Source: Caulobacter sp. (lineage in GTDB: Bacteria; Pseudomonadota; Alphaproteobacteria; Caulobacterales; Caulobacteraceae). Taken from it: a DNA stretch of 47,667 nt. Both the position numbers and the translations under genes were made by a program. Shown in pieces: positions 34,484 to 44,086 of the stretch (positions within the stretch are counted from its first letter, which is position 1; each line of letters opens with the position of its first letter). The notes beneath the pieces were generated by a model, which made no database searches, was not told the DNA's origin, and was given only the letters and a program-made list of their open reading frames with translations. The stretch is from positions 1 through 47,667 of the forward strand of contig WGLL01000015.1 in NCBI GenBank assembly GCA_016125585.1, in the 5' to 3' direction.

Positions 34484-36568
34484 CTAAGAGCGCACCTTCA
34501 CGAACGACCCCGGCGCATCCTCGATCGGCTTCAGCGGCCCCTTGGCCGGATCGCGGGCCGGGACCATCCCGCCGGACCGCTCGTTCAGCCAGGCGGCCCA
34601 GTGCGGCCACCAGCTGCCCGGATGCTCCACCGCCCCGGCCCGCCATTCCTCGACCGTCTCCGGCAGGTCGGGATTGGTCCAGTGCTGATACTTCCTGGCG
34701 TCCGGATGGTTGATCACGCCCGCGATATGGCCGCTGCCGGCCATGGTGAAGGTCACCGGTCCGCCGAACAGCCGGGCCCCGCGATAGATGCTGCGGAACG
34801 GCGCGATATGATCGTCGCGCGACGACTGGACATAGATCGGCGTCTTGACCTTGGAGAGGTCGAGGGTCTCGCCGGCCAGGGTCAGCTTGCCCCGGGCCAG
34901 TTCGTTGTCCTTGTAGAAGTGCCGCAGATAGAACAGGTGCAGCGCCTTGGGCATCCGCGTCTGGTCGCTGTTCCAGAACAACAGGTCGAAGGGCTTGGGC
35001 TCCTTGCCCATCAGGTAGTTGTTGACGAAGAACGACCAGATCAGGTCGTTGCCGCGCAGGCTGTTGAAGGTGTCGGCCATCGACTTGCCGGGCAGGAAGC
35101 CGCCCGACTTGTCCATCTGGGCCTCGATGTCCTTCAGCCAGGCGTCGTCGACGAACAGGCGCAGGTCGCCGGCCTCGGTGAAGTCCTGCTGGGCGGCGAA
35201 GAAGGTCGCCGAATTGATCCGCTTGTCGCCCTTCGCCGACATATGGGCCAGGGCGCAGGACAGCAGGGTGCCGCCGATGCAGTAGCCGACGGTGTTCACC
35301 CGGTCGGTCCCGCACTGCTTCATCACCTGGGCGGTGGCGTCATAGATGCCCTCGGTCAGGTAGTCCTCGAAGGTCTTGGCGGCCAGGGTCTCGTCGGGAT
35401 TGACCCAGCTGGTCACAAACACGGTGAAGCCCTGGGCGCTCAGCCAGCGGATCAGGCTGTTATCGGGCCGCAGGTCGGTGATGTAGAACTTGTTGATCCA
35501 CGGCGTGAACAGCAGCAGCGGGATCTCCCGCACCTGATCGGTCGAGGGCGCGTACTGCAGCAGTTGCAGGATGTCGTTCTGATAGACCACCTTGCCGGGC
35601 GCGGTGGCGACGTTCTGGCCGACCACGAACTCGTCCATGTCGGTCTGGCTGATCGACAGCTGGCCGCCGCCCTTCGCAAGGTCCTCGGAAAACTGCTCCA
35701 TCCCCCGCACCAGGCTCTCGCCATTGGTCGCCACCGCCTCGCGCAGGGCGGCGGGATTGCTGAGCAGGAAGTTGGACGGACTGACCGCGTCGGTCAGCAT
35801 CCGGGTGAAGAACTCCACCCGCCGCTTTTCCAGCGGGTCGACGCCCTCGACGTCGGCGACCAGGCTGTTCATCCAGTTGGAGGTCAGCAGATAGGACTGC
35901 TTCATCACGTCGAAGACCGGGTGCTCACCCCAGTCGGGATCGTTGAACCGCTTGTCGCCCTTGGCCGGGGCGACCACCGGCTCGACCGTCTCGCCGGCCA
36001 TGCGCCGGGCGGTGTTCTGCCACAGGTCGAGATAGCGGGAGAACAGGTCGGCCTGGGCCCGCAGCATGCGGTCAGGCTCGGACGCCAGCTTGGTCATCAC
36101 CTGGCTCATCGCCGGGCCGACGTGGAAGGGGTCGGTGTTGAGCGCCGAGGGGGCGTCGGCCTGGCGAAGAGCGGCCTCGGCGATGGCGCCCTGGGCGGTG
36201 ATGGCGGCGCGGGCGAGGTTGGCTGACAGCTTCTCGAACTGCTCGCGCTGTTCGCGGGGGATGAAGGCGGCCGGATCGGGCAGGGGGCCGAAGGCGGCGG
36301 CCACGCCGGCCGTGGCCTGCTGGGCGGCCTGGCGGCGGTCGTCGGCCTGGGGCCGGGGTTCCGGTTCGGGCGCCGGTTTCGGCCTGGGGGCGGGCTTGGC
36401 CGCGGTCTTGGCTGCGGATTTGGCCGAGGACCGGGGCTTTGCGGGCTTGGCGGCCGCGGCGGGCGTCTCGTCGGCGGCGGCCCTGGCGGCTTTCGGCTTC
36501 GCGGCTTTTGGTTTGCCGCCGGTCGCGGCTGTCTTACCTGAAGGCGCGGGCTTGTTCTGCCTGGCCAT
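34484..36568 (-). CDS. phaC: Class I poly(3-hydroxyalkanoate) synthase with a long N-terminal extension
   Basis: 694 residues, about 100 more than typical PhaC. The enzyme polymerises 3-hydroxyacyl-CoA into storage granules. The lipase-like box is GYCIGG with the catalytic Cys; the catalytic Asp is in SSRDDHIAP and the His in GSGHIAGVINHP. The first 80 or so residues are a low-complexity stretch of Ala, Lys and Pro, then Arg/Gln, resembling histone-like tails or phasin-type PAKKA regions. The ATG at 36568 has AGGAGGAC upstream. No phaR or phasin gene lies beside it. Confidence 0.94.
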   Translation of the reverse strand: MARQNKPAPSGKTAATGGKPKAAKPKAARAAADETPAAAAKPAKPRSSAKSAAKTAAKPAPRPKPAPEPEPRPQADDRRQAAQQATAGVAAAFGPLPDPAAFIPREQREQFEKLSANLARAAITAQGAIAEAALRQADAPSALNTDPFHVGPAMSQVMTKLASEPDRMLRAQADLFSRYLDLWQNTARRMAGETVEPVVAPAKGDKRFNDPDWGEHPVFDVMKQSYLLTSNWMNSLVADVEGVDPLEKRRVEFFTRMLTDAVSPSNFLLSNPAALREAVATNGESLVRGMEQFSEDLAKGGGQLSISQTDMDEFVVGQNVATAPGKVVYQNDILQLLQYAPSTDQVREIPLLLFTPWINKFYITDLRPDNSLIRWLSAQGFTVFVTSWVNPDETLAAKTFEDYLTEGIYDATAQVMKQCGTDRVNTVGYCIGGTLLSCALAHMSAKGDKRINSATFFAAQQDFTEAGDLRLFVDDAWLKDIEAQMDKSGGFLPGKSMADTFNSLRGNDLIWSFFVNNYLMGKEPKPFDLLFWNSDQTRMPKALHLFYLRHFYKDNELARGKLTLAGETLDLSKVKTPIYVQSSRDDHIAPFRSIYRGARLFGGPVTFTMAGSGHIAGVINHPDARKYQHWTNPDLPETVEEWRAGAVEHPGSWWPHWAAWLNERSGGMVPARDPAKGPLKPIEDAPGSFVKVRS

Positions 36569-36628
36569 GGGGGTGTCCTCCTGAGGAAGGGCGCGGGCTC
36601 GCCCTTTCGTTCGCCGCAATCATCGCAT

Positions 36629-37120
36629 ATGACCGGACTTGTGATGAACGGCCAAGCCCGCGATTTGTTGTCGAGCCGAAAGGCGATGGTTTCCCGGGTC
36701 GCCGTGGCGGCTCTGGGCGCGGCCTCGCTCGCCGCCTGCGCCGCCCACGGCGTGCGCTCGCCCTTCGTCCAGGCCCCGATCAACAAGACCTCGCCGGCCG
36801 CCGAACAGATCGAGGCGGTGCTGGCCCATCCGGGCGGCTTTCCGACCTTCGCCTCCATCCCGCCGCTGCCGGCCGACGCGCCCGATCCGGCCGTGGTCAA
36901 AGCTCGCGTCGAGGACCAGCAGGCCGAGGGGCAGTACACCCAGCGGATGGCGGGGCCGGACACCTGGACCCTCAACAACAGCGAGGCCTTCGCCCGCCAG
37001 GCGCGGGCCGATGCGGCCGCCGGCGGCATCCATCCGCCGACCGATGCGGAGATCGCCGAGTCCGAAGCCTTCGCCAAGGCCATGCGCGCCCGAGCTAAGC
37101 CGCCCCCGCGGCCCCGGTAA
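36629..37120 (+). CDS. Small putative lipoprotein of unknown function
   Basis: 163 residues from the first ATG. A hydrophobic signal (VAVAALGAASLAAC) ends in a lipobox at the cysteine, so it is probably a periplasm-facing lipoprotein. The mature part is rich in Ala and Pro with no domain I recognise. Other in-frame ATG codons at 36644 and 36686 would leave a shorter, more usual signal; none has a clear ribosome binding site. It is divergent from phaC. Confidence 0.6.
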   Translation: MTGLVMNGQARDLLSSRKAMVSRVAVAALGAASLAACAAHGVRSPFVQAPINKTSPAAEQIEAVLAHPGGFPTFASIPPLPADAPDPAVVKARVEDQQAEGQYTQRMAGPDTWTLNNSEAFARQARADAAAGGIHPPTDAEIAESEAFAKAMRARAKPPPRPR

Positions 37121-37234
37121 GTCCCGGCGGCGGGGGCATAATCTTCCAGAAACCTGCTTGGCGGCGCCCTGCCCGGGGGCTATCCATGCGCGACTGATGC
37201 TTTTGCCGCGCCTATTGTGGCGCTTGAGCCCCAC

Positions 37235-38455
37235 ATGAACACCGACTTTCACCGTATCCGACGCCTCCCGCCCTATGTCTTCGAGGAGGTCAACCGCATC
37301 AAGGCCCGCCTGCGCGGCGAGGGCGTCGACATCATCGACTTCGGCATGGGCAATCCCGACATGCCGACGCCGAAACACATCGTCGACAAGCTGGTCGAGA
37401 CGGCCCGCGATCCCAAGTCCGGCCGCTACAGCGCCTCCAAGGGCATCATCGGCCTGCGCCGCGCCATGGCCGGCTACTACGGCCGCCGCTACGGGGTGAA
37501 GCTGGATCCCGACAGCCAGGTCATCGCCACCCTCGGCTCCAAGGAAGGCTTCGCCAACCTGGCCAACGCCCTGACCGCGCCTGGCGACGTCATCATCTGT
37601 CCCAACCCGGCCTATCCGATCCACGCCTTCGGCTTCATCATGGCCGGCGGGGTGATCCGCCATGTGCCGGCCCTGTCGCCGGAAGAGTATCTGTCGGGCA
37701 TCGGCCGGGCCGTGAAGCATTCGGCCCCGCCGCCCAGCATCATGATCCTCAGCTATCCGTCCAACCCGACGGCGCAGTGGGTCGATCTGGATTTCTACAA
37801 GGACGCCATCCAGCTGGCCAAGCGCCACGACATGCTGGTGATTTCCGACGTCGCCTATTCGGAGATCTATTTCGACGACAACCCGCCGCCGTCGGTGCTG
37901 CAGGTCGAGGGGGCCATGGATTGCGCCGTCGAGGTCAACAGCCTGTCGAAGACCTACGCCATGGCCGGCTGGCGCGTCGGGATGGTGGTCGGCAATGCGC
38001 GGATGTGCGCGGCGCTGGCGCGGGTGAAGTCCTATCTCGACTACGGCGCCTTCACCCCCATCCAGGTGGCGGCGGCGGCCGCGCTGAACGGCCCGCAGGA
38101 TTGCGTCGCCGAGATCCGCGGCATCTACAAGGCCCGCCGCGACACCCTGGTGAAGTCCATGAAGCTGGCAGGCTGGGACATTCCCTCGCCGCCGGCCTCG
38201 ATGTTCGCCTGGGCGCCGATCCCCGAAGCCTTCCGGGAGGTCGGCTCGATGGAGTTCGCCAAGCTGCTGGTCGAGGAAGCCGGCGTCGCCGTGGCGCCGG
38301 GTTCGGGCTTTGGCGAGTACGGCGAGGGCTATGTGCGCATCGGCCTGGTCGAAAACGAGCAGCGCATCCGCCAGGCCGCCCGCAACGTGAAGAAGTTCCT
38401 CGGGAATGCGGACGCAATCCTGGCCCGGTCGCACAACGCCCTGGCGGCGCAGTAG
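37235..38455 (+). CDS. Class I/II aminotransferase (LL-diaminopimelate/alanine-type)
   Basis: 406 residues, fold-type I PLP enzyme. The pyridoxal lysine is in NSLSKTYAMAGWRVG; the substrate and cofactor regions DFGMGNPDMPTP, YPSNPTAQ and SDVAYSEIYFD are intact. Sequence style fits the group annotated as LL-diaminopimelate aminotransferase or alanine transaminase AlaC; the exact amino donor cannot be told. The ATG at 37235 gives the family start NTDFHRIRRLPPYVF; a GTG at 37217 is the alternative. It is followed at 9 bases by homoserine dehydrogenase, which suggests aspartate-family metabolism. Confidence 0.87.
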   Translation: MNTDFHRIRRLPPYVFEEVNRIKARLRGEGVDIIDFGMGNPDMPTPKHIVDKLVETARDPKSGRYSASKGIIGLRRAMAGYYGRRYGVKLDPDSQVIATLGSKEGFANLANALTAPGDVIICPNPAYPIHAFGFIMAGGVIRHVPALSPEEYLSGIGRAVKHSAPPPSIMILSYPSNPTAQWVDLDFYKDAIQLAKRHDMLVISDVAYSEIYFDDNPPPSVLQVEGAMDCAVEVNSLSKTYAMAGWRVGMVVGNARMCAALARVKSYLDYGAFTPIQVAAAAALNGPQDCVAEIRGIYKARRDTLVKSMKLAGWDIPSPPASMFAWAPIPEAFREVGSMEFAKLLVEEAGVAVAPGSGFGEYGEGYVRIGLVENEQRIRQAARNVKKFLGNADAILARSHNALAAQ

Positions 38456-38464
38456 GAAGACAGC

Positions 38465-39754
38465 ATGACCCGGAAAACCTGGCGTATCGGCGTCGCCGGT
38501 CTCGGCACCGTCGGCGGCGGCCTTCTCGAGTTCCTGCTGGAACGGCCGGACTTCGCCCCCGCCGGCGACCGGGCGGTGGTCACCGCCGTCTCGGCCCGCA
38601 ACCGCAGCCGCGCCCGCAGCGTCGACATCTCGGGCCTGGCCTGGTTCGACGATCCGGTGGCACTGGCCGCCAGCCCGGACATCGACATCTTCGTCGAGCT
38701 GGTCGGGGGATCCGACGGCCCGGCCAAGGCCGCGGTCGAGGCGGCGCTGAAGGCCGGCAAGCCGGTGGTCACCGCCAACAAGGCGCTGATCGCCGAGCAC
38801 GGCGCGGAACTGGCCGCCCTGGCCGAAGCCTCCGGCGCGCCGCTGTTGTTCGAGGCGGCGGTGATGGGCGGCACCCCGGCAGTGAAGATGCTGCGGGAAG
38901 CCATGGTCGGCGACGACGTCTCGGCCATGGCCGGCATCCTCAACGGCACCTGCAACTTCATCCTCAGCGAGATGGAGTCGAAGGGACGCAGCTTCCCCGA
39001 CGTCCTCGCCGACGCCCAGCGCATCGGCTATGCCGAGGCCGATCCGACCACCGATGTCGGCGGCTTCGATGCGGCCCACAAGATCAGCATCCTCGCCGCC
39101 CTGGCCTTCGGCTGCGCGCCCAACTTCGCCGCCGCCGAGATCGAGGGCATCGGCCAGGTCGAGCAGCTCGACATCGCCCTGGCCAAAGACCTCGGCTACC
39201 GCATCCGCCTGATCGCCTCGACCGAGCGGACCGCCGACGGGGTGGCGGTTCGGGTGCATCCGTCCCTGGTCGCCTTCGGCCATCCGCTGGCCGAGACGCG
39301 GGGGGCGACCAACGCCCTGTTCATCGAGGGCAGCCGCATCGGCCGCATCTTCATCCAGGGCCCCGGCGCCGGGGCGGGGCCCACCGCCGCCGCCTGCGCC
39401 GCCGACATCGCCGATGTGATGACCGGCGCCCGCCGTCCGGTCTTCCAGGCGCCGGCCGCGCAGCTCGCCCCCTTCGTCGCCGTGGCCCCGACCCGCAGGG
39501 TGGGAAAGGCCTATCTGCGCCTGCTGGTGAAAGATCAGCCGGGGGTGATCGCGGCGGTGTCGGAGACCCTCGCCGAATGCGGCGTCTCCATCGACAGCTT
39601 CCTGCAGAAGCCGGTCGAGGACGCCGGCGGGGTGCCGATCGTGCTGACCACCCATGCCGTGGCCGAGTCGGTGCTGACCGACGCCATAAACCGCATCGAG
39701 CGGCTTGAGGCGGTCATCGAGCGACCCAAACTGCTGCGGATCGCGCGAATCTGA
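38465..39754 (+). CDS. hom: Homoserine dehydrogenase
   Basis: 429 residues. It reduces aspartate semialdehyde to homoserine, the branch to threonine and methionine. The NAD(P) motif is GVAGLGTVGGGLLEFL; GILNGTCNFIL and YAEADPTTDVGGFDAAHK are catalytic-domain signatures; the C-terminal ACT domain (LRLLVKDQPGVIAAVSETL) is expected to bind a regulatory amino acid. It is in a row with the aminotransferase, glpX and recJ. Confidence 0.96.
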   Translation: MTRKTWRIGVAGLGTVGGGLLEFLLERPDFAPAGDRAVVTAVSARNRSRARSVDISGLAWFDDPVALAASPDIDIFVELVGGSDGPAKAAVEAALKAGKPVVTANKALIAEHGAELAALAEASGAPLLFEAAVMGGTPAVKMLREAMVGDDVSAMAGILNGTCNFILSEMESKGRSFPDVLADAQRIGYAEADPTTDVGGFDAAHKISILAALAFGCAPNFAAAEIEGIGQVEQLDIALAKDLGYRIRLIASTERTADGVAVRVHPSLVAFGHPLAETRGATNALFIEGSRIGRIFIQGPGAGAGPTAAACAADIADVMTGARRPVFQAPAAQLAPFVAVAPTRRVGKAYLRLLVKDQPGVIAAVSETLAECGVSIDSFLQKPVEDAGGVPIVLTTHAVAESVLTDAINRIERLEAVIERPKLLRIARI

Positions 39755-39870
39755 CCTGCCCGGCGCGGGTTCCGGACCTATTGACCCTCGTCACGACCGG
39801 CAACAGTCGCTATTCCCCCGCAACACTTGTAGACAACGCCCTCCAACGCGGGGGCCGGGAGACGCCTGAC

Positions 39871-40821
39871 ATGAGTTCCGAAACGCTGGATCGCGGACTG
39901 GTCCTAGACGCTGTGCGCGTCACCGAGGCCGCCGCCATCGCTTCCTGGTCCGAAGTCGGCCGGGGCGACGAGAAGGCCGCCGACCAGGCCGCCGTCGACG
40001 CCATGCGCAACGCGCTGAACGACCTCGACATCGAGGGCGTCATCGTCATCGGCGAGGGCGAACGCGACGAAGCTCCGATGCTCTATATCGGCGAGAAGGT
40101 CGGCAAGGGCGGACCCCGCGTCGACATCGCCCTCGACCCCCTCGAAGGCACGACCCTGACCGCCAAGGCCATGGCCAACGCCCTGGCGGTGATGGCCTGG
40201 GCGCCCGCCGGCACCCTGCTCAACGCCCCCGACACCTATATGGACAAGATCGCCTGCGGGCCGGGCTATCCGGAAGGCATCCTCGATCTGGACAAGACCC
40301 CGGCCGAAAACGCCGCGGCCCTGGCCAAGTCGCGCGGCGTCCCGACCGAACAGATCACCGTCTGCGTTCTGGACCGTCCCCGCCACGCCGAGATCATCGC
40401 CAGTCTGCGCTCGGTCGGCGCCCGCGTCTATCTGATCACAGACGGCGACGTGGCCGGGGTGATGAACACCGCTGACCCCGAAACCGGCATCGACCTCTAC
40501 ATCGGCCAGGGCGGCGCGCCCGAGGGCGTACTGGCTTGCGCGGCGCTGAAATGCGTCGGCGGTCAGTTCCAGGGTCGCCTGGTGTTCCGCAACGCCGACG
40601 AGCGCGAGCGCGCCAAGCGCTGGGGCATCACCGACCTCGACCGCAAGTACGACCTCAACGACATCGTCAAGGCCGACGCCATCTTCGCCGCTACCGGCGT
40701 CACCTCCGGCGCCCTGCTGGACGGGGTCAAATATTCCGAAGGCTTCGTCCACACCCATTCGATCGTCATGAACTCCTCCACCCGCACCGTCCGCGAAGTG
40801 CGGATGAAGCGGCTTCTCTGA
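39871..40821 (+). CDS. glpX: Fructose-1,6-bisphosphatase class II
   Basis: 316 residues. It removes the 1-phosphate of fructose 1,6-bisphosphate in gluconeogenesis. Metal and substrate motifs are GEGERDEAPMLYIGE and DIALDPLEGTTL; the end HSIVMNSSTRTVR is typical. The ATG at 39871 was chosen over an earlier frame at 39781 because the family start (RGLVLDAVRVTEAAAIAS) follows it directly and GGGAGA lies upstream. It lies one base before recJ, so the two are coupled. Confidence 0.95.
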   Translation: MSSETLDRGLVLDAVRVTEAAAIASWSEVGRGDEKAADQAAVDAMRNALNDLDIEGVIVIGEGERDEAPMLYIGEKVGKGGPRVDIALDPLEGTTLTAKAMANALAVMAWAPAGTLLNAPDTYMDKIACGPGYPEGILDLDKTPAENAAALAKSRGVPTEQITVCVLDRPRHAEIIASLRSVGARVYLITDGDVAGVMNTADPETGIDLYIGQGGAPEGVLACAALKCVGGQFQGRLVFRNADERERAKRWGITDLDRKYDLNDIVKADAIFAATGVTSGALLDGVKYSEGFVHTHSIVMNSSTRTVREVRMKRLL

Positions 40822-40822
40822 C

Positions 40823-42628
40823 ATGGCGGACGGCGCGGCGACCCCGGATTTCCTGGGCGTTCGCCGCTCCCTGACCGGACGCGCCTGGCGCCGTCGCCCC
40901 GCTGACGACGCCGCCGTCCGCGCCCACCAGCTGGGTCACGGCCTGTCCGAGCCCCTGGCCCGGGCCCTGGCCTCGCGCGGCATTGGCGCCGAAGGGGGAG
41001 GGGACTTCCTCAACCCCACGCTCAAGGCCCTGTTTCCCGATCCGTCCAGCTTCCAGGATATGGATCTGGCCGCCCGCATCCTCGTCGATGCGGTGGAAAG
41101 CGGCCGGCCCTGCGTGGTCTTCGCCGACTATGATGTCGATGGCGCCAGCAGCGCCGCCCAGATCGTGCGCTGGTTCCGCGCCATGGGCCGCGATCTGCCC
41201 ATCTATGTCCCCGACCGCATCCTCGAGGGCTACGGCCCCAGTCCCGCCGCCTTCCGCAAGCTGAAGGAGCAGGGCGCCGAACTGGTCATCACCGTCGACT
41301 GCGGCGCCGCCGCCCATGACGCCCTGCACGAAGCGGCCCGGATCGGTCTCGACGTCGTTGTCATCGACCACCACCTGATGCGGGGCGATCCGCCGCCGGC
41401 CGCCGCCCTGGTCAATCCCAACCGCCCCGACGACACCTCGGGGCAGGGCCACCTGGCCGCCGCCGGCGTCGCCTTCGTCCTCCTGGCCGCCCTCAACCGC
41501 GAGGCCCGCCGGCGCGGCCTGTTCGAGGACCGGCCGGCCCCGGACGTCATGCAGTGGCTGGATCTGGCCGCCATGGGCGCCTTCTGCGACGTCACCTCCC
41601 TGACCGGCTTCAACCGCGCCCTGGCCGCCCAGGGGCTCAAGGTGATGTCGGGCTGGCGCAATCTGGGGCTCAAGGCCCTCCTCGATGTCGCCAAGTCCCA
41701 GGGACCGGCGACCAGCTTCCATGCCGGCTTCATCCTGGGGCCCCGCATCAACGCCGGGGGCCGCATCGGCCGCTCCGACCTCGGCGCCCGCCTTCTCAGC
41801 ACCGAGGATCCCGACGAGGCCGCCTCCCTGGCCCTTGAGCTCGATGCCCTCAACGCCTCGCGCAAGGAGGTCGAGAAGGCGGTCATCGACGAAGCCACGG
41901 CGATGATCGAGCAGCAGAGCAATTTTGCTCCAGACGCCCCGGTCATCGTCGCCGCCGGCGACGGCTGGCATCCCGGCGTCGTCGGCATCGCCGCCGGCCG
42001 CCTGCGCGAGCGCTACCGCAAGCCGGTGATCATCATCGGCGTCGACCGCCCCGCCGACGTCGGCAAGGGCTCGGGCCGCTCCCAGCCGGGCGTCAATCTC
42101 GGTCGGGCGGTCCAGTCGGCCTTTGACGCCGGCATCCTGCTGGCGGGCGGCGGACACGCCATGGCCGCCGGGCTGACGGTCCGCCCCTCGGCGATTCCCG
42201 AGCTGCGCGCCTTTCTGGCCGAACAGCTGGCCGGAGAGATGATCGACGCCGCCGCCCAGGATTCGGTCGAGATTGATTCGTTGCTGGCCCCGGGCGGCGC
42301 CACCCGCGCCCTCTATGAGGAGTTCCAGCGCCTGGCCCCCTATGGGCCCGGCAATCCCGAGCCGATGTTCGCCATCGCCGACGCCCGGGCCGAGCGGCCG
42401 ATCGCCATGCGCGGCGGTCATGTGCGGGTCACCCTGGTCGATTCGGCCGGGGCGAGGCTGAAGGCCGTCGCCTGGCGCGCCGGGGAGACGGAGATGGGCC
42501 AGAGGCTTCTGGCCGGGGGCGGCGGGCTGCATCTGGCCGGCCGGCTGAAACCCGATGACTGGCAGGGCCGCGAGAGCGTCGAGCTCGAGATCGAGGACGT
42601 CGCCGATCCCCGAATGGCCAGTTCGTGA
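40823..42628 (+). CDS. recJ: Single-stranded-DNA-specific exonuclease RecJ
   Basis: 601 residues. RecJ degrades single-stranded DNA 5' to 3' in recombination and mismatch repair. The DHH motifs DYDVDGASSAAQIV, TVDCGAAAHDAL and IDHHLM, the DHHA1 motif GGGHAMAAG and the C-terminal OB-fold are in order. Length agrees with alphaproteobacterial RecJ. It follows glpX by one base. Confidence 0.95.
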   Translation: MADGAATPDFLGVRRSLTGRAWRRRPADDAAVRAHQLGHGLSEPLARALASRGIGAEGGGDFLNPTLKALFPDPSSFQDMDLAARILVDAVESGRPCVVFADYDVDGASSAAQIVRWFRAMGRDLPIYVPDRILEGYGPSPAAFRKLKEQGAELVITVDCGAAAHDALHEAARIGLDVVVIDHHLMRGDPPPAAALVNPNRPDDTSGQGHLAAAGVAFVLLAALNREARRRGLFEDRPAPDVMQWLDLAAMGAFCDVTSLTGFNRALAAQGLKVMSGWRNLGLKALLDVAKSQGPATSFHAGFILGPRINAGGRIGRSDLGARLLSTEDPDEAASLALELDALNASRKEVEKAVIDEATAMIEQQSNFAPDAPVIVAAGDGWHPGVVGIAAGRLRERYRKPVIIIGVDRPADVGKGSGRSQPGVNLGRAVQSAFDAGILLAGGGHAMAAGLTVRPSAIPELRAFLAEQLAGEMIDAAAQDSVEIDSLLAPGGATRALYEEFQRLAPYGPGNPEPMFAIADARAERPIAMRGGHVRVTLVDSAGARLKAVAWRAGETEMGQRLLAGGGGLHLAGRLKPDDWQGRESVELEIEDVADPRMASS

Positions 42629-42647
42629 AATTCTCCTCCGACCGGCC

Positions 42648-42676
42648 TTGCGTGTCCGGAAGAGGTTGGATATATC
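42648..42676 (+). promoter_or_regulatory. Probable promoter of tRNA-Glu
   Basis: TTGCGT at 42648-42653 and TATATC at 42671-42676 are 17 bases apart. The expected start point lies about ten bases before the mature tRNA, as usual for a single tRNA gene. Confidence 0.55.
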
Positions 42677-42692
42677 CCCGGCTCCTCGCCGC

Positions 42693-42767
42693 GCGCCCTT
42701 CGTCTATCGGTTAGGACCCCAGATTTTCAATCTGGTAAGAGGGGTTCGACTCCCCTAGGGCGTGCCA
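42693..42767 (+). tRNA. tRNA-Glu (anticodon UUC)
   Basis: 75 bases with encoded CCA. The acceptor stem GCGCCCT pairs with AGGGCGT (one G-U pair), the anticodon loop is TTTTCAA flanked by CCAGA and TCTGG, and the T arm GGGG-TTCGACT-CCCC is intact. It is the only glutamate tRNA in the window. Confidence 0.97.
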
Positions 42768-42941
42768 CGAGGCCTTTTCCCGAAATCAAGCCAATTCCCC
42801 AGAATGGGTGCGGCAAAGTGTCGCGATAGACGAATTGCGACCCATCCGTCGGTTATTCAGCGATTGACGGCTCCCCTCACAGGAGAACATTGTTATCAGT
42901 GAGGCGCTTGCGTCGGGAATCCGACCAAGCGGGGGAGTGTG

Positions 42942-43532
42942 ATGTCGAGTCTGGAAATGCACACCGAGGATGTTCACGACGACGCCGTGAGAATCAGCGG
43001 TCGGATTAAGTGGTTCGACCTGGGCAAGGGCTACGGCTTCATCGTCCCCGATGATCCGGACGTGACCGAACTGCGGGACGTCCTTCTGCATGTCACCTCG
43101 CTGCGGACTCTGGGCAAGGATTCCGTGCTCGAAGGCTCGGTGATCGTCTGCGACGCGGTCAAGCGGCCCAAGGGCTGGCAGGTGACCGACATTGTCGAAC
43201 TGGATGAGGCGGCCGCGCCGCCGCCGGCGCCGCGGCCGCCGCGCCATGACGAAGGCCGCCGCGAGGCCCGTAGCGGCGGCGCCCGGGAATCCCGTCAGCG
43301 GGCGACGCTGGTGGTGGCCGACGGCCCGATGGAGCCGGCGACGGTAAAATGGTTCAACCGCACCAAGGGCTACGGTTTCGTGGTGCGCGACGATGCGCCG
43401 GGGGATATCTTCGTCCACATCGAGACCTTGCGCCGCAGCGGTCTTGATGACCTGCAGCCCGGGGAAGGCGTCATGGTGCGCTTTGCCGAAGGGCCAAAGG
43501 GTCTGGTCGTGGCCCAGATCGAGGCGTCCTGA
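42942..43532 (+). CDS. Cold shock protein with two cold-shock domains
   Basis: 196 residues. Two cold-shock (OB-fold) domains lie at about 16-83 and 128-195; RNA-binding motifs are [16 protein letters not shown] and [16 protein letters not shown] (RNP1) with DVLLHVTSL and DIFVHIETL (RNP2). A flexible Pro/Arg-rich linker joins them. Caulobacter CspC and CspD have the same plan. The ATG at 42942 with GGGGGA just upstream was preferred over GTG at 42939. The 174 bases after tRNA-Glu hold no gene; a TTGACG at 42864 lacks a well spaced -10. Confidence 0.93.
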   Translation: MSSLEMHTEDVHDDAVRISGRIKWFDLGKGYGFIVPDDPDVTELRDVLLHVTSLRTLGKDSVLEGSVIVCDAVKRPKGWQVTDIVELDEAAAPPPAPRPPRHDEGRREARSGGARESRQRATLVVADGPMEPATVKWFNRTKGYGFVVRDDAPGDIFVHIETLRRSGLDDLQPGEGVMVRFAEGPKGLVVAQIEAS

Positions 43533-43558
43533 ACGCTTCGGGTTCGGAGATTGCTTTC

Positions 43559-44086
43559 GTGTATTCGCTGACGGGTATCGCCGCCGGGGGCCGCCGCGCG
43601 GTCCGCCTTGGCAGAATTCTGCTCCTCGCCGCCGCACTGGGTCTCACCGGCCCGGTGCTGGCCGCCTGTCAGGCCGCCGCGCCGCCGGCCGAGACCCTGA
43701 TCTCGCCGCTGGAGCCGCTGACCATCACGACGGCGGGCGGGCCGGTGAAGTTCCAGGTCGAGATTGCCGATGACGAGGCTGAACGCCAGCACGGCCTGAT
43801 GTTCCGCAAGAACCTCGCGCCCGACCGCGGCATGCTTTTCGACTTCGGGGACTCCGCCCCGCGCGCCTTCTGGATGAAGAACACCCTCATCCCGCTGGAC
43901 ATCATCTATATCGCCGCCGACGGCACCATCGTCTCGATCGCCGCCATGGCGACGCCGCTGAACGAATCGCCGATCCCGTCGCACGGCGAGGCCTATGGCG
44001 TTCTGGAGATCGCCGGCGGCCGGGCCGGGGAACTGGGCATAAAGCCGGGCGACAAGGTCACCCACCGGATCTTCAAGGGTGGCTGA
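43559..44086 (+). CDS. DUF192-family secreted protein
   Basis: 175 residues with a signal region (ILLLAAALGLTGPVLAAC) that ends in a lipobox-like cysteine. The DUF192 core follows: VEIADDEAERQHGLMFRKNLAPDRGMLFDF, WMKNTLIPLDIIYI and the end YGVLEIAGGRAGELGIKPGD. The family has an unknown function. The start is GTG at 43559. It overlaps the thioesterase gene by 8 bases. Confidence 0.85.
   Translation: MYSLTGIAAGGRRAVRLGRILLLAAALGLTGPVLAACQAAAPPAETLISPLEPLTITTAGGPVKFQVEIADDEAERQHGLMFRKNLAPDRGMLFDFGDSAPRAFWMKNTLIPLDIIYIAADGTIVSIAAMATPLNESPIPSHGEAYGVLEIAGGRAGELGIKPGDKVTHRIFKGG

Noticed and set aside
36620..39655. A 1011-codon minus-strand open frame across the aminotransferase and homoserine dehydrogenase genes
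   Set aside because: Both sense genes have intact active sites; the antisense frame has no signal, domain or ribosome binding site.
42864..42898. TTGACG with TTATCA as a promoter for the cold shock gene
   Set aside because: The spacing is 23 bases, too long for a normal promoter; the true start cannot be told from sequence.
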